Source of the DNA: Bolinopsis microptera
Taxonomy: Eukaryota; Ctenophora; Tentaculata; Lobata; Bolinopsidae
Assembly: GCF_026151205.1 (NCBI RefSeq)
Contig: NC_087084.1
Location: forward strand, 10,505,453 to 10,569,452
DNA: 64,000 nucleotides
Direction: 5' to 3'
Position numbers and translations under genes: made by a program. Below are positions 36,803-49,546 of the stretch, one piece after another. Each line of letters opens with the position of its first letter. Positions within the stretch are counted from its first letter, which is position 1. Under the pieces are notes generated by a model, which searched no databases, was not told where the DNA came from, and worked only from the letters and a program-made list of their open reading frames with translations.

Positions 36803-37162
36803 TGATCAATATATTTGAATCTGAAAACGATTTATTTAGTGAAGTTTTGAGACGTTTTCTAGTCAAAGGGATAATAATTTATGAATTTTGGTGGCATAAA
36901 ATTTGTTGATTTTTGTAAAAATTTAACCTTAAGTAAGAAGATTATTTTATTTCTAAAATTATTTTGTGAAACATTAGATATTCGTGTAGAGTGAGAATGT
37001 GCAAGTTTTGATCGGCCTAAGTTTTCTAGTCAAATATTCAATTAATCGAAAGCTGTGTTGTATTTGTATAACAAAATAATATATTGCTTCAGTGCCATGT
37101 TTATAAGCACCCCCACACGCCACAATCAAATTTAATCTCATATTGGATTCCGCTCGATCAAC
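36803..37162. other. EDRF1 3' flank
   Basis: AT-rich sequence between the EDRF1 stop codon and the tRNA gene. No further coding signal was seen. It presumably includes the EDRF1 3' UTR. Confidence 0.5.
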
Positions 37163-37236
37163 GGCTTCATGGCTTAGTTGGTTAAAGCGCCTGTCTAGTA
37201 AACAGGAGATCCCGAGTTCGAATCTCGGTGAAGCCT
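37163..37236 (+). tRNA. tRNA-Thr (anticodon AGT)
   Basis: A complete cloverleaf: acceptor GGCTTCA pairs with TGAAGCC; D-arm with TAGTTGGTTA; anticodon stem CCTGT/ACAGG around loop CTAGTAA (anticodon AGT, read as IGU); T-arm with GAGTTCGAATCTC. There is no intron. A and B box promoters are intact, and a TTTT run follows directly, the usual Pol III stop. It is likely functional. Confidence 0.95.
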
Positions 37237-38278
37237 TTTGTGTCTCCCGCTACAACGTACTATCTCAACATTTGACCATCTTAATATGATGTGAACAATA
37301 CCAAAAATAAATCTTTGGAATTGGTAAATTTATGATAAGATCATTAAATTACTGAACCAGTAAGTTTACCTTACTTACTGTATTGACTATTTATCAAAAT
37401 ATGGTGGTTCGTTTTTTGTTTGCGCTCATCAGCCTTGTATGTCGGTCCCACGTTTTGAATGTATGTTCTGTGACGCGCTCAAACTTTGTCACAGAAGCAA
37501 ACGCGCAAAATAGCGCGTTCCCAAGTACGTATATAGCTATATAGCGCTATTTGGTGTTGTGGAACATGTGAGAATATTTTAGAAAGGTCCCCGTTTAATA
37601 CTGTCACTCGATTGGGCGGAATTGCGTAGTTGTGGAACACAACAAGAAAATTGAGAATAATCTTGTGCGAGGGTAGGGACCCAGATGTCGTTTCTAACCC
37701 AAATAAACTTTAAGGAGGCTTCTCATCAGTAGCCGCACCTCCTTACTCGGTTTCTGAACTGGAATTCTATGGGCTTCCAGACGGCCAGACCGAGTATTAC
37801 CACCCCATCCTTCTAGAGTTCATCACAAGTAGCACCCACCTTGAAGATCTTTGACACCCAGACACACCCCATTGGATATAATCTTACATGCTCCCGAAGG
37901 AATCCCTGGTTTATGGTCTTTCTCATCGTCACCAGCACTTTCACTAGAGTCACCAGCCCTTTCACTGGAGTCATCAGCCCAATCACTGAAGTATACAGAA
38001 GTATAGTTGTGGAACAATATCTTGAGAATGGTAATACAAAGTTTATTGAATCTACCCATTTTTGGTAAAAATTCACACTCAGAATTGAGTTGGATTATTT
38101 GATACGGGATTGGGGACGATACGGGTTTTATGTAAACAAAGAAACAATCTGATTAACCATAGAAATTATAAGTCGTAAATCACAAAATTTATACAAATGG
38201 AACCATAGCAAAAATAAAACAAAATTTAAAAGACAAAACGCCATAAGTTTGCCCCTTTTAATGTACAAAATTCCGCCA
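37237..38278. other. Intergenic with two overlapping candidate terminal exons
   Basis: Two exon-like frames are seen. On plus, 37730-37854 follows CTCATCAG and reads SVSELEFYGLPDGQTEYYHP to a stop. On minus, 37823-37985 follows CTTCAG and reads DSSERAGDSSESAGDDEKD to a stop. They overlap and at most one is likely real. No partner exons were identified. The rest is AT-rich sequence without recognisable content. Confidence 0.3.
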
Positions 38279-41045
38279 TTACAAGTCTCCCCTATGAAAC
38301 CCTGCTTCCTGATTTTCATAAATCGTCGGTTCCATAAATTCTGAATCATCCTCAGATTGAGATAAATCCTCATACCGACGATCAAGTGACCCAAACTGGT
38401 CCACTACGAACTGGTCCATATTTCCAGCGGTGTAATTCACATTTTCTGAGCTGTAGTCCAAATTACACTCCCTACTATACTCTATTTGTTCCGTTTCGTG
38501 TGCCCATGGTGCTGCTACCGTGTTGCTCCGTTTTAAGTCACGTGATGGTGCCAAGACGTCACTTGTCATAACATCACGTGGTGTTGTCATGACGTGACGT
38601 GGTGTAGTCATGACGTCACGTGGTACAGGACTCGTTGGTTGACTATTGTCCCGGAATTTGTTCACTGTAGTGTACTTTGGTAGGGAAAACCCCTCAGCAT
38701 ACGTATCCATGTCATTATTCTGATGTTTTCTTACCGTGTCCCTGTTGTTCTCGTACATTCTCATCTCGGGAGAATCTGATTGGTCGACGTATGCATCACG
38801 TGGCCTATGTATCATGTCATGCTGCTCCTCTAATGTAGGGAATAGGGGACCGTTCTGTTGTTTCGGAGAGATTTCCCCCATTGAGAGTTGCGTTGAGAAC
38901 CGGTTGTCATCTCTGCTTGCTCTATTTCTTTGGCTTGGCGCTGTATTTACATCACGTGCTCTTTTGGTAACGTCACGTGGTCGTGAGATGACCTCACTTG
39001 GTCTCCTGTTGACGTCACGTGGTGCCGCCATGACGTCACGTGGTGCCGCTATGACGTCACGTAGATTTGCTAAGAAGTCAGGTGGTGCTGCGTTACGTGG
39101 CAGTGTTCTACTCTCAGATTTAGTTTGGATGGCCCCATGAGTTTCGCTTCGATGTAGAGTCGTCCGAGACTTGCCTAAATCTTCACGTGATGTTTTGATA
39201 ACGTCAATCGATAGACTTCGCTCCGGCTTGACGATGTCCCGTGAGGAGTTCCGTGGAGCTTTGATTGCGTCACGTGAGGGCCTTCGATCGGCCTGATACG
39301 CGAAACTAGTGCGAGGAGTCTTGGCTGATACAGGCGCGGGTGTGATGACGTCACGTGGTTTGGTGATGACGTCACGTGGTGGTGGGCTGCTGAGCTGTTC
39401 CTCTTCTATTCCTGACCGGTGAGCTTGTCTGTATGTAGCAGGAGACTGGTTGAAGACAAACGAGTCACAGGATCTGAAAAGAGGGAATTTATTAACCAGG
39501 GTAAATATGGCCTTACGGCTTTAACTTGTCCCCGACAAAATAATGCATAACACGTGACGGACGAGGGGGTCTTACACTCTAAAGGATCCTCACGAGAGAT
39601 CATACCTGAAAGGAATGGTAGGGGTCTCCTGTTCTGGAGATATCCAAGGAGCTGATAATCTTTTAGTGATGGCTCCCTTTTTAGCTGACGAACTCACTGA
39701 ATCCTCTTCTTCTTCAGATGAAGTGTCAGGGTCTAGTGATGGCACAATGTCACGTGGTGTCGCACTCAGCTGCTGTTCCAGCCTCAACTGAGTAGGTCTG
39801 TTTTGTTGTTCCACACTTACTGCTCTGTTTTGTTGGTCCATTCTTACTGCTCTGTTTCGTTGTTCCACACTCATTGATCTGTTCATCTGTTTGTCCAGTT
39901 CTGATTTGCTTCTCAGTTGATCAAGGGTTGTTGCTCTGTTTTTGATTGTGGTAGTTGCTCTACTTATTGTTCCCTCTTCTTCCCTGGGAGGTAATTATGG
40001 TAGTTAAATTTCCTGAAAACAACCAGTTTAGTCAAATAGAAAGTTCAAAATATAAATGGTCCGGAAACTTTAGTGTGTGCTATGGAGTTACCTGTACGGC
40101 TGTACTGGTTCATGTTTCTTAGACTTTGATAATCAGCAGCTGGCGTTACTTCAAACTTAATTCAGAAGTAATTATTTCCTGGATCCTTATACTGGAATCA
40201 GGCTAAAAACTCTGAACTCACACAAGTTGCCCTGGTCCAATGAGTTCTTCATGTTGACTTTTTGATGACGTCATACGAATAGGTGGTAACGTCACATCTG
40301 CTCCCAATTCCTGTCGACTCCGTTCCCTCCTCATGGATCTGAGTAGCTCTGGAACTGGAGGGGGCAGTGCAAATGCGTCTTCTGGCGCCGGGAGAGGCGC
40401 CACTTCTTCTATCTCCGTGACTCGTTCTGCTCTGCCTGTGGAGAGTTGCGTCATCTTGTGAGTTCTGTTGTGGTTATATCACGTGGTTTTGTGGTTATAT
40501 CACGTGGTTATTTTATGCTTTCGCGTGGTGTTGTTATGAAAAAACTAAGTGTACTTTAAACTCCAATTTTATAACATTGTCGTCAAGTATTATGCACATT
40601 ATTCCTGGGGAGAAATATTTTAAAACTCACCACTTCGTTTCTGAGGTGGTAGCGGTCTAACTTTGTAGGACTTTGCTCTGTCTGAACAGTACACAAACCA
40701 CACTACTCCTGCTCCTCCTGTATATTAGTGTTTATTTAAATGGTAGTTAACAATTAACATAGTACTAATACGACAGGTAATTTTACAATTCTAATTCAGA
40801 AGCTAAGGTAAAGTCTCCAAAACGAGACTGAAGATGGAGGACTCTGTTGATCGCTGTAATTCGGTTTAGGAATCCAGTTCACTTAAAATCACTAAAAATG
40901 GCACTTCCATTCTCACTTTCACTTTCACTTTCACAGTACTAGAAGTGAACCTACCCATGATAGTAAGGATAACTACAGCTCCTATGATGAGGTACACCCA
41001 GTTCTGAAAGAAGAATCCCAGGAAGATATCCCAAACCACCGACAT
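38279..41045 (-). CDS. Putative single-pass membrane protein with PRDV-repeat disordered tail
   Basis: Function unknown. Five minus-strand exons join in phase: 41045-40955, 40717-40631, 40435-40222, 39983-39606 and 39473-38279, for about 654 aa. Residues about 16-40 form one hydrophobic helix (WVYLIIGAVVILTIMGGGAG), followed by a Pro-rich segment (RPLPPQKR, ALPPPVPELL), Gln-rich VEQQNR repeats, an acidic SSEEEEDSVSSS stretch, and a roughly 398-aa last exon. That exon holds about 16 copies of a P/S-R-D-V/I motif (PRDVIT, PRDVMAA, PRDVNRR, PRDVMTT). There, CCACGTGACGTCATG in the DNA encodes PRDVM, the same sequence as the intron repeats elsewhere. No signal peptide is evident and the ATG follows an acceptor-like TTCTAG, so an upstream exon is possible. 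The tail looks intrinsically disordered. No homolog was recognised. Confidence 0.65.
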
Positions 41046-42158
41046 GTTCCTTCTAGAACCTTCTTGAGAACCAGTACCTCAAGCTCTTTCAGTAACCCAG
41101 CGAGTTTCACGTAACTTCAGATGAAAACATTGCACGTGTAGTTGCGGCCTGGTAGTAATAATTTTACTTTAACAATATCAAGAATAACGTCATGTTTTCC
41201 CCTTTTTAGACCTCCCCTTTTCCCCGTAGTTAAATTTAGAACTATAACGAATAAGTTACAGAGCAAAGAAAGATAAAATAATCACTAGTGCAAGGAAGTA
41301 GTTGTCGTGGACAAGTAAGGGGGAGAACTAGAACGAACACCGTAAGCATTATTAATTATTATTATCTGTGATGCGGTAGTTACGAACTTAGATAAAATCA
41401 GCGCTAAAGACACGTCAGAACACAATTAGGTGAACTAAATCTTACAGCAGTACAGTAAGTATCAAACCTGGCCTTGTTTGGGTAATGGTCTTTATACAAG
41501 TTTATATTTCCATTGTCTAAGACGACCCTACAAAATCTATTGTGTTCTAGAAACACAGATATTGTCGTATGGAAACAAAATACTCAATTTAGAGTTGGAC
41601 CCTAATAGAACAACTCTATTTCATAGCTTTGACTTGGAATGTAACCATAGTAACCATAGTAACCATAGTATCTCTACTAATTACAGAGCTTACTGTAACC
41701 ATGGTAACTGTAATTGAGGGGACTCTAATCTTAAGATCTACAGCTGAATTAGGGTCTAGACGAATACCATCAGCCTCTCTTTTACATAATATTATGTTAA
41801 GTTGGGGCCGGGCTGCCTCTTATTTTGCAGTTTTAAATACGCTAACGAGATGTGGCACATGTGTTTAGCTCAAGAACCTGCCGGTTCGTGAACCAGACTG
41901 ATGAACTCGGAGGCAGCAAAATAGCCTATCATATGATTAGGAGTGAAATTGCTTACGATAATTTATGTTATGTGTTAACTTATATTTTTGGGTTCGACTT
42001 GAGTGACATGACGAAGATATTAATAATGACATAACCGCGCGCAGATTGTGGCGAGACAATTGTGTGAGAGGAACAAAAGTATACATCATCCAGTAGATTT
42101 TGTATAATGATTCCTTTATAACAGATATCATTAATGACATAACCACAGATAGTGGCGA
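41046..42158. other. Intergenic upstream of the PRDV-repeat gene
   Basis: AT-rich. A short run of GTAACCATA repeats lies at 41641-41672. No gene was recognised; frames here lack family likeness or splice support. Confidence 0.45.
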
Positions 42159-42310
42159 ACCCAAAATTGTGGTGGATTATGAAATTATCGTGCCATCAAA
42201 GTCAAAACCAAAACTGTTGTGGATTATAAAATTACCATGGCACCAAAGTCAAACACAAAATTATGGTAAATTATAAAATTATTGTGCCACCTAAGTCAAA
42301 CCCAAATCAC
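42159..42310. repeat. ~47-bp tandem repeat, about three copies
   Basis: Three diverged copies share the pattern CCAAAATTGTGGTGGATTAT, AAATTATCGTGCCA and AAAGTCAA, with a fourth partial copy. Confidence 0.7.
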
Positions 42311-42524
42311 TATATTTGGTTTTGGCTTCAGTTAGAAAGGTATGGTAATAGTATGACAAATCCCCACATGCCGGGAAACTCAAGCCTAAAACTGTGATAG
42401 ATTATAAGTAACATTATGCTAACTGCCACGTAACGGTCAGGTATTTCATATCAGCCCTCAGGAGAGTGTGTTGTTATTTAAGTTATAGTGTTTAGTAGGG
42501 AGCATCATGTTATTAAGTTATCTA

Positions 42525-42635
42525 CCTTAGTTCGTTTAGTTATGGCGAGTTGAATTTAGCGGTTTTTCGGAAATTTCACCATATTTTTATTTTTACCCGC
42601 CACAATATTACCCGCCATAAATATACGAACTAAGG
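42525..42635. mobile_element. Tc1/mariner-like MITE, TA-flanked
   Basis: 111 bp beginning CCTTAGTTCGT and ending with its complement ACGAACTAAGG, flanked by TA on both sides. Homology of the inverted ends continues to ATGGCG/CGCCAT, giving about 23 bp with four or five mismatches. A TA duplication is typical of Tc1/mariner elements. Confidence 0.65.
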
Positions 42636-42637
42636 TA

Positions 42638-43750
42638 TGTTATTAAAGTTAAACACACGTGTCAGACGATTAGGTAATTAGATGATTAGACAATTAGAGT
42701 CATGGGAGTGGAACAAAGTATACATCATCCAACAGATTCTTAATGATTGGGTCGTTAGTTCAATGGTAAGCAGTATGACTATTGTAATTAGCAATTGAAC
42801 AACTAAAAAACAAAATTCAATCAAAGAAACACTAAACAGTCAAAGAACCATAAAAACAAATGGAGCAGGAGAGTATACTTTTATACAAAACATAGACAGA
42901 ATTTAATTAAGTAAGAGTAAAACAAAGTTTAACTAAACAATACAGAGTTCCAGAAAGTAAGACAACGTTTAACAAAATAACACAGAGTTTAACGTCACTA
43001 CACAGAGTATAACAGCCCGTTACTGTAACTGTGTTAGCAGTGTAACACTCACACTAACCAAAACAAGGTTAGTAACCTATAGAGGAATGTACTGATTTGA
43101 TCAAACTCTGATCTGGTAAAAGGTATTCCGAATATTTGCTGGGTGGGTAACATTTCATTAGCTTAACACGGAAATTATCATTATATCGAGTTGGCGTGAA
43201 GCTAAAGTTTACTTTACTGTCCACTGTACAAATTTTACAAGTGTTACAAATTTTACAAAAATAGGTCTATATTAGAATTTAGATAATTTTAGATTAGCGG
43301 TACTAAAATCAAATCCGGAATCCAAAAAAGGAATTTGTTCCCAGAGAATGTGTATAAGGTGTACTAAAATAAAAAGCTTAAATTGTCTATTCTCCCCAAT
43401 AAAAGGAACATGACCAATAAGAACAAGCATAAAGTCACAAGGAAATGAGGTTGAACATCGTCAACTGTGTTTGTATGTGATCATCAGGGTTGCTATGTAG
43501 AAATGACTTGCAAATTGCGGGATTCATATTAGTTTTCACTTCCGAGTTTTGATATTATAATATCCAAGCATGGGATGGAAGTGCTTTAACCAGGTGCCGC
43601 CAGTCCATACCCTGGCTCCACAATATGAAAGACTTTTTTAAATTCTAAATGAAAAGCTCGAATAATATATGATAATATTATTATTTTGACGTTATGCTAG
43701 CCAATATACATAGATACCAATAATTTGAAACTTACTTTAAATAAACTAGA
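42638..43750. other. Intergenic, nothing recognised
   Basis: AT-rich DNA with no gene, RNA or clear element. Confidence 0.4.
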
Positions 43751-44355
43751 AGTTTACAAGGTTCACAAGGAGTACAAGTTTTACAAGGTTTACAAGATTC
43801 ACAAGTTTTACAAGGTTTTACAAGGTTTACAAGGTTTACAGGTTTTACAAAGTTTACAAAGTTTACAAGGTTTACAAGGTTTACAAGGTTTTACAAGGTT
43901 TACAGGGTTTACAAGGTTTTACAAAGTTTACAAGGTTTACAAGGTTCACAAGGAGTACAAGGTTTACAAGGTTTACAAGTTTTACAAGGTTTACAAGGTT
44001 TACAAGGTTTACAAGGTTTACAAGTTTTACAAGGTTTACAAGGTTTACAAGGTTTAAAAGGTTTACAAGGTTCACAAGGTTTTACAAGGTTTACAAGGTT
44101 CACAAGTTTTACATGGTTTTACAAGGTTTACAAGGTTTACAAAGTTTACAAGGTTTTACAAGGTTTACAAAGTTTACAAGGTTTTACAAGGTTTACAAGT
44201 TTTACAAGTTTTACAAGGTTTACAAGGTTTACAAGGTTTACAAGTTTTACAAGGTTTACAAGGTTTACAAGGTTTAAAAGGTTTACAAGGTTCACAAGGT
44301 TTACAAGGTTTTACAAGGTTTTACAAGGTTTACAAGGTTCACAAGGTTTACAAGT
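43751..44355. repeat. 9-bp minisatellite (ACAAGGTTT)n
   Basis: About 65 copies of a 9-bp unit with A/G and indel variants (ACAAGTTTT, ACAAAGTTT, TTCACAAGG). Open frames through it (YKVYKV, NLVNLV) follow from the 9-bp period and are not genes. A longer segment is duplicated inside it (compare 43973-44060 with 44211-44290). Confidence 0.95.
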
Positions 44356-47300
44356 AGGTATAATGCGATAAACTACTACTAATCACAAAACTGGTCAATG
44401 AATTTAAATTCGTCCTCAGTTAGAAACTTAAAAGTAAACTAATCTGAAGACAGTGAATCTACTAGATATGATGCTTAGTGGTATTCGAAACCAGTATTGA
44501 GTATAAGCACGACTCCGGTGATTACAGTCAACAGTGTATTTAATTTTACATCAGTAATGTGGAGTCGAGCTCACGTAGCTCTTATAAAGAGCAAATTACC
44601 AGTGACGTATAACTACCAAAGAGCTAGGTATCGCATTTCAACCACCTATACTACTTTGAAAACATTATAAACGAAATATCTAGTGCTAACAACACATTGC
44701 CTTTATAGCGGGCACTACAGAATAACAACAACTAAAAGTAGGTCAAACCAACATAATGAAGATATAATGGTCGAAGTTTTATTGAAACTGTCGGCTGTGT
44801 CAGTAACTTGTGAGTAATGGTTACATAAACCGCCAAATATATAATCTGAGATCGCTTGATGATCGTCATGATAAAGATAAGATACCATACAATGTACACA
44901 CCCTTCACATATTTACACGTAGCAGCGTTTAGGAACTGCGAAGTTTTATCAATATTAAATATTACATTAAGTTATACACTATCAGCTGGAGGACGGTTGT
45001 ATGATTATCGGTCGGATAACTGGTCGAAAATTTGAAACTAAATTAGTCTTAAATATATCCGTGAATTGCTCATGTTTACTACCAGCTGATGCAAAGTTTA
45101 CGAAGACATTTTTTGACAGTGATTTTTGTGACAAGCCTACAATCAAGGAATTACAGAGGAGTTTAGACATCTGCGACCTAATGAGTAATAACTATCTCTC
45201 ACATTTTAGAAGAGCAAACAAAGGCCACAATGTTTGAGAATTTATAAACTTCAACAAAGTTAGCAAATACCACGCGTTATCACCCAGATTTAGATGTTAG
45301 TCTCGAACTGGCAGCTGCTCAAACAGTGTTTGCCAATCATGAGCCTTTTTATTGTCCTCATTAAGAGTCCAGGTTGGTGGGTCGCTCTCTTTTCAATTGT
45401 TAACTCCACACACGTATAGTGTAAGTTCCTAAATGCTAAAGACCTATTATAGCGATAGGTTCTGTGTTCTGAGCTTATACTCGAAAACAATACATGTTCA
45501 AATATGTTTACACCTTCAAGCTCTTAGCTCTTAGTAATAGTATATAGTTCTGTTATATAGAGTAAGCTGGCTGTGGACATTTGTTAAGATCCAGATCATT
45601 ACCTGTAATTTAAGTAACCTCGGCTTAAGATCTAGATCTGGGTCTTATCAAATTCCGATTCAAATATGATATGTGTTTGCGTGTGGTGCATTGAAATAAT
45701 AAGTAAAATAGCTCTGAGAATTAGAAAGACGTAAATGAACTAAAAGTTGGTGCTGATTAAAATGGAGAAAGGGAAACGACGAATGATAAAGAAAAGAAGG
45801 GAACAAAAATCGAACAATTCGGGTATCTGTCGGTGGACACTTATCTTTGTCATCATCTTTGTTATCATCGATAAAAATGTACACGGTCCAGACTTAGACT
45901 CATAGTTATCAGTGGTGATGTATGATAAAAAGAATTTACTGAATTGATTAAAATCCTTTATCTGACATATCTCCGTTGTAGCAGCGGTATTTTAGTGGGA
46001 TATAAGTTATATCAATTATCACTGGTTCCGGTAATCGTAGCCCTAAGATCGTAGCCCTAAGACCGATAGCAGCTTAGTGGTGGATCAGGCCGGATGTGTG
46101 CCCATCGGTCAAATGCCTGGTCGAAAGTTTAAACAGAATTAGACTTAAATACCATGGATCATCTTCGGCTAAAAGCACATTTGCCCATCACATTCAAATA
46201 ATTGTTCGTGTAATTTTTAAATTTGCCACATCATTGCCGTATGATTTATCTTTTGGTCGGATACGGTATCGCATAATTTGTATAATGAAAATCTCCTGCT
46301 TGCCCTACCGAATAACGGTGCTGCACTATCGTATTATCTTATTATCTCTGTGCTATAAGCAATGAGAATCTACTGTTTACTTCCGGCCAACTGTGGTGCC
46401 AGCGTGATTTTTACCATCACAGTAAGAATCTAGAAGTTCCGAGTAAAGCATCGTAAATCCAGTAATTAAACTTGTAAACCCAGATCACGTGCTTGTGTCT
46501 TGTTTATTAATCACTTGTCATGTGATATACTCCGCAGACAATTCGGCTGACAACCGCGTCACTATTCCGTATAACATGCAGACGTTGGGGCATGGTTTTC
46601 AAGCATGGCTAGACTCAGCTCTCAGTAAATATCTTGTTAATAAAGTTGATCTATGTATCGTGTTTAGCCTTGTGTTACTGAGGTTTTATTACTTGTTGAC
46701 GCCTATTCTAGAGTTAACCATCAAGGTGTTTGCACCTTCTTTCTTCAATCCTTTCGTCTGAACTGCTGTGTTTCACTTGAGCAAGCAAGGTTTAAAATGG
46801 TATTGTGATTTACAATGTGATTTACAAAGTGCCACTTTTACACCTCTACTGCTTGTAGTCGGCTTTGTTTTAACAGGAGGTGGTGTAGCAGCAAGCATTA
46901 CACGACTTGTTCCGCTACTTTCACGATAAGTCAACTTAGTTATTGGCTGAGAGATTTTATCTCGTAGTTTCTTTTTTCGAGAGTTTTTATTATTCATTTT
47001 AAAAGGTTTTGATTTTTCCGTGATTCGGACGGTAAATCACACTTAACACTTGTAATTATTTTATTAACATTAACAGTGCAGTGCTGGACTTGTTCTGCTA
47101 GTTTGACAAGGCGATTGGAGGAGGAATTTTCTTTCGTAGTTTATTTTTTATATAAACTGTTTATTCAATTTTGTAAACCTTGAATGAATAAAAGTTAAAC
47201 ATAGTGAAACTGTAACTACGAATTATCCAAATTGGAGTTCGAACTTCGAAGTTGTAGTATTGAGCTCAAATAATGAATTTTTAAGTTGAATAAATCACAG

Positions 47301-47460
47301 TTTCGCTCTGTCCTGATCATCATAAATAAATAGACTGAATAATCAATTGTCTGTTTTAACTCTTGTTTATTTATTGAGTCTTTAATAATTTGATAGAAAT
47401 GTGACTTGTATACATCGACAACGAATCCTGCCCCTGCTTGAAACTTAACAAAACTGAGTT
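44356..47460. other. 3.1-kb intergenic stretch
   Basis: No confident gene. A diverged dispersed repeat is visible: GGTCGAAAATTTGAAACTAA at about 45022 and GGTCGAAAGTTTAAACAGAA at about 46118, both followed by TTAGnCTTAAATA. A basic minus-strand frame at 46773-46997 (NNKNSRKKKLRDK, then TPPPVKTKPTTSS) could be a small exon near the next gene's promoter, but has no independent support. Confidence 0.4.
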
Positions 47461-49546
47461 ATGAATGGGAATAAAGAGATCAAGATATTCAAGGATCACT
47501 CAGTGTCATTCAAAGAAGTAAGTACTAAGTAAATCAATGAATATCATTTAGTGAGTTATAAAGTTCATAGCTCACTTACAATACGATATATCTTATATTT
47601 AATAGAAAGTGAAACTGATACAATAGAAAGTGAAACTGATACAATAAATTCCGACTATAACTTCAACCTCTTCAGTCTCCCGATTACAAGTATAAAGTTC
47701 CGCCCACCTCAGCAAAGTCCCCAGCCAACAAACGTAACAGGACCCCTCCTGGCCAGACAAAGTCACGATCTTTCAACTTGAGGTCTTCTCTGAGGCACTC
47801 CCAGAGTCTAACTTTCATTCCTGGTCACACGCTTAGTTCATATTGCGACCCTGGAGTCCTCACAGAGACAGCCAAGGCTCAGGTAGACATTCTTAACTAC
47901 CTGAGAAATATTTAATTCTCTTTCCAAACTCTCAATTATTGAAGTACCTTGACGGTTTAAGATCTTTCATTTTGTCTACAACTTTTAAAGTTAAACGTGA
48001 TTCCTTTTCGTTTAAAAACTGGTGTACTAAAAAAATGTGGTGCCTTATGATTCAATAAAGTAATATAACAGTTTAACTTTAAAATTCACGACGAACTTGT
48101 TAACTTCTCTTACTTTAACCTTAAAGTTAACTTTCACAACCCCAGCTAATGAGGGATGGGCTGGATAGAAGAGTCCAGGACCTCACCTCCACAGTCTCTT
48201 TTAGTCTGGATGTTTTTGAGGATATGGTGCCGGAAATGCTGCCTTATTACAAAGCTGCCGGGGAGAATCTTTTCTCTATCCCGAGAGGTTTTACTTCCTC
48301 TTCCTTAAAGCTATCTTTCACTTAACCTCGCAAATTTTCCGGTTTCAAACCAGGAACTTTCTAGATTTATTCATTACATTTGGAAGGTTGAATGCAGTAT
48401 TTCACAAGGTCTGAACGTCAGGTCTTCAGAAAGCAGGGACTCCACCGTGTTTCTATAGCAGCAGAAACCTGGCAACCAAAGATTCGCGAGGGTACTGGCC
48501 TGTCTCTCACTTACCGTGTATTTTGAAGAACTGTGCTAAGAAACTCAACCACTCTCATACTGCTCCAATCAACAGCTCAGGTTTATTTACAATAGTTTCT
48601 CATCCTACATCGATCAGTGTTTTAAACTTGCAACTTTATTAGTTACATAGGTTTCAGTCATAATTGTCGCGCGTCTTATCTCATCAATTATATTTTTCAT
48701 ACAATATCACTTTCTCTTTCAATCTAATGGCCAACTTCCAAAATAACTTTAGTTCCTCAACCTCGCAGATTCCTGGAACAAGAAGCCGGCTATAGCCAAC
48801 TCATCCCGCAGTACAATAGGGAGCTGTCCAAGTAGGCTATCTGTATCTTCCGCTAGGAGTGAGTACGAGGATGAGAGGTTCCTGAGTCAACTCAGTCCTT
48901 CTACTGTCGAGCTCATTGGTTTGTGAAATTGAAGAATTTAGATTTCAATTTAAATAGATAAATAAACATTTGGGTATATATAAATATTGACATTGATAAT
49001 CACTTTTTATACAATATTTGTTATAAATTTACACATCTTTACACAATATTTGTTATAAATTTACACATAGTTCACTTCTCCAGCCTCTCCGTGTATCCAG
49101 ATCTAGCCGCTCTAATTCTAAACTTTATTAGCTTGCTTGCCCGAAAAAAAGTGTTTTGTGAAACTTATAGAGTTTTTCATATGTATTTCTTCATATTCAT
49201 TTTTCTTCTCCTTGTTATTTTGACGAAAAGTGCGTCAAAGAAAAGATATATTTTAAAACTAAGTCGGCACTACAAATAAATCACATTTAATGAAATGTAT
49301 TAACATGATCATGCAATGTGGTGGATATTTAATATGTCTGTTAATGTTACTATACCGATACGATCTTACAGAAGATCTAGATATTATACATGCTATAAGT
49401 CCGTAAGTTATCATGACACTAATTTAAAAATGTTTTCCCCTCCAGTAAGTAGAATGACGCATGGCCTGCAACAAGAGAGACTCAAGAAGAAATTCAAGAT
49501 CTCAACCAAAACTATGAGCGAGCCAGACCCTATTTCTATTTTCTAA
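47461..49546 (+). CDS. Uncharacterised protein, six exons
   Basis: I do not recognise the family. Exons 47461-47517, 47676-47882, 48146-48287, 48422-48580, 48769-48918 and 49446-49546 join in phase with consensus GT-AG sites to 271 aa. The product is Ser/Arg/Pro-rich at the N-terminus (KSPANKRNRTPPGQTKSRS, LRSSLRHSQSLTF). A more ordered middle reads SFSLDVFEDMVPEMLPYYKA. A Cys-containing stretch reads GYWPVSHLPCILKNCAKKL. A Ser-rich segment follows (SCPSRLSVSSARSEYEDE), then a basic end (QQERLKKKFKISTKTM). There is no signal peptide or membrane segment. Exon 1 is short and supplies the only in-frame ATG. The consistent phases argue that the model is real. It looks like a soluble scaffold or cytoskeletal-type protein, which is a guess. 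Confidence 0.65.

Noticed and set aside
40090-40170. Extra exon of the PRDV gene reading SLRNMNQYSRT
   Set aside because: No phase-compatible acceptor was found, and joining 40222 to 39983 directly keeps the frame with consensus sites.
43725-44103. YKVYKV and [15 protein letters not shown] repeat proteins
   Set aside because: The 9-bp unit length keeps every frame open. There is no start context, splice site or non-repeat coding sequence.
46489-46761. 90-aa plus-strand ORF with hydrophobic C-terminus
   Set aside because: Single frame in AT-rich DNA with no homology recognised and no splice partners. Length is within chance expectation.
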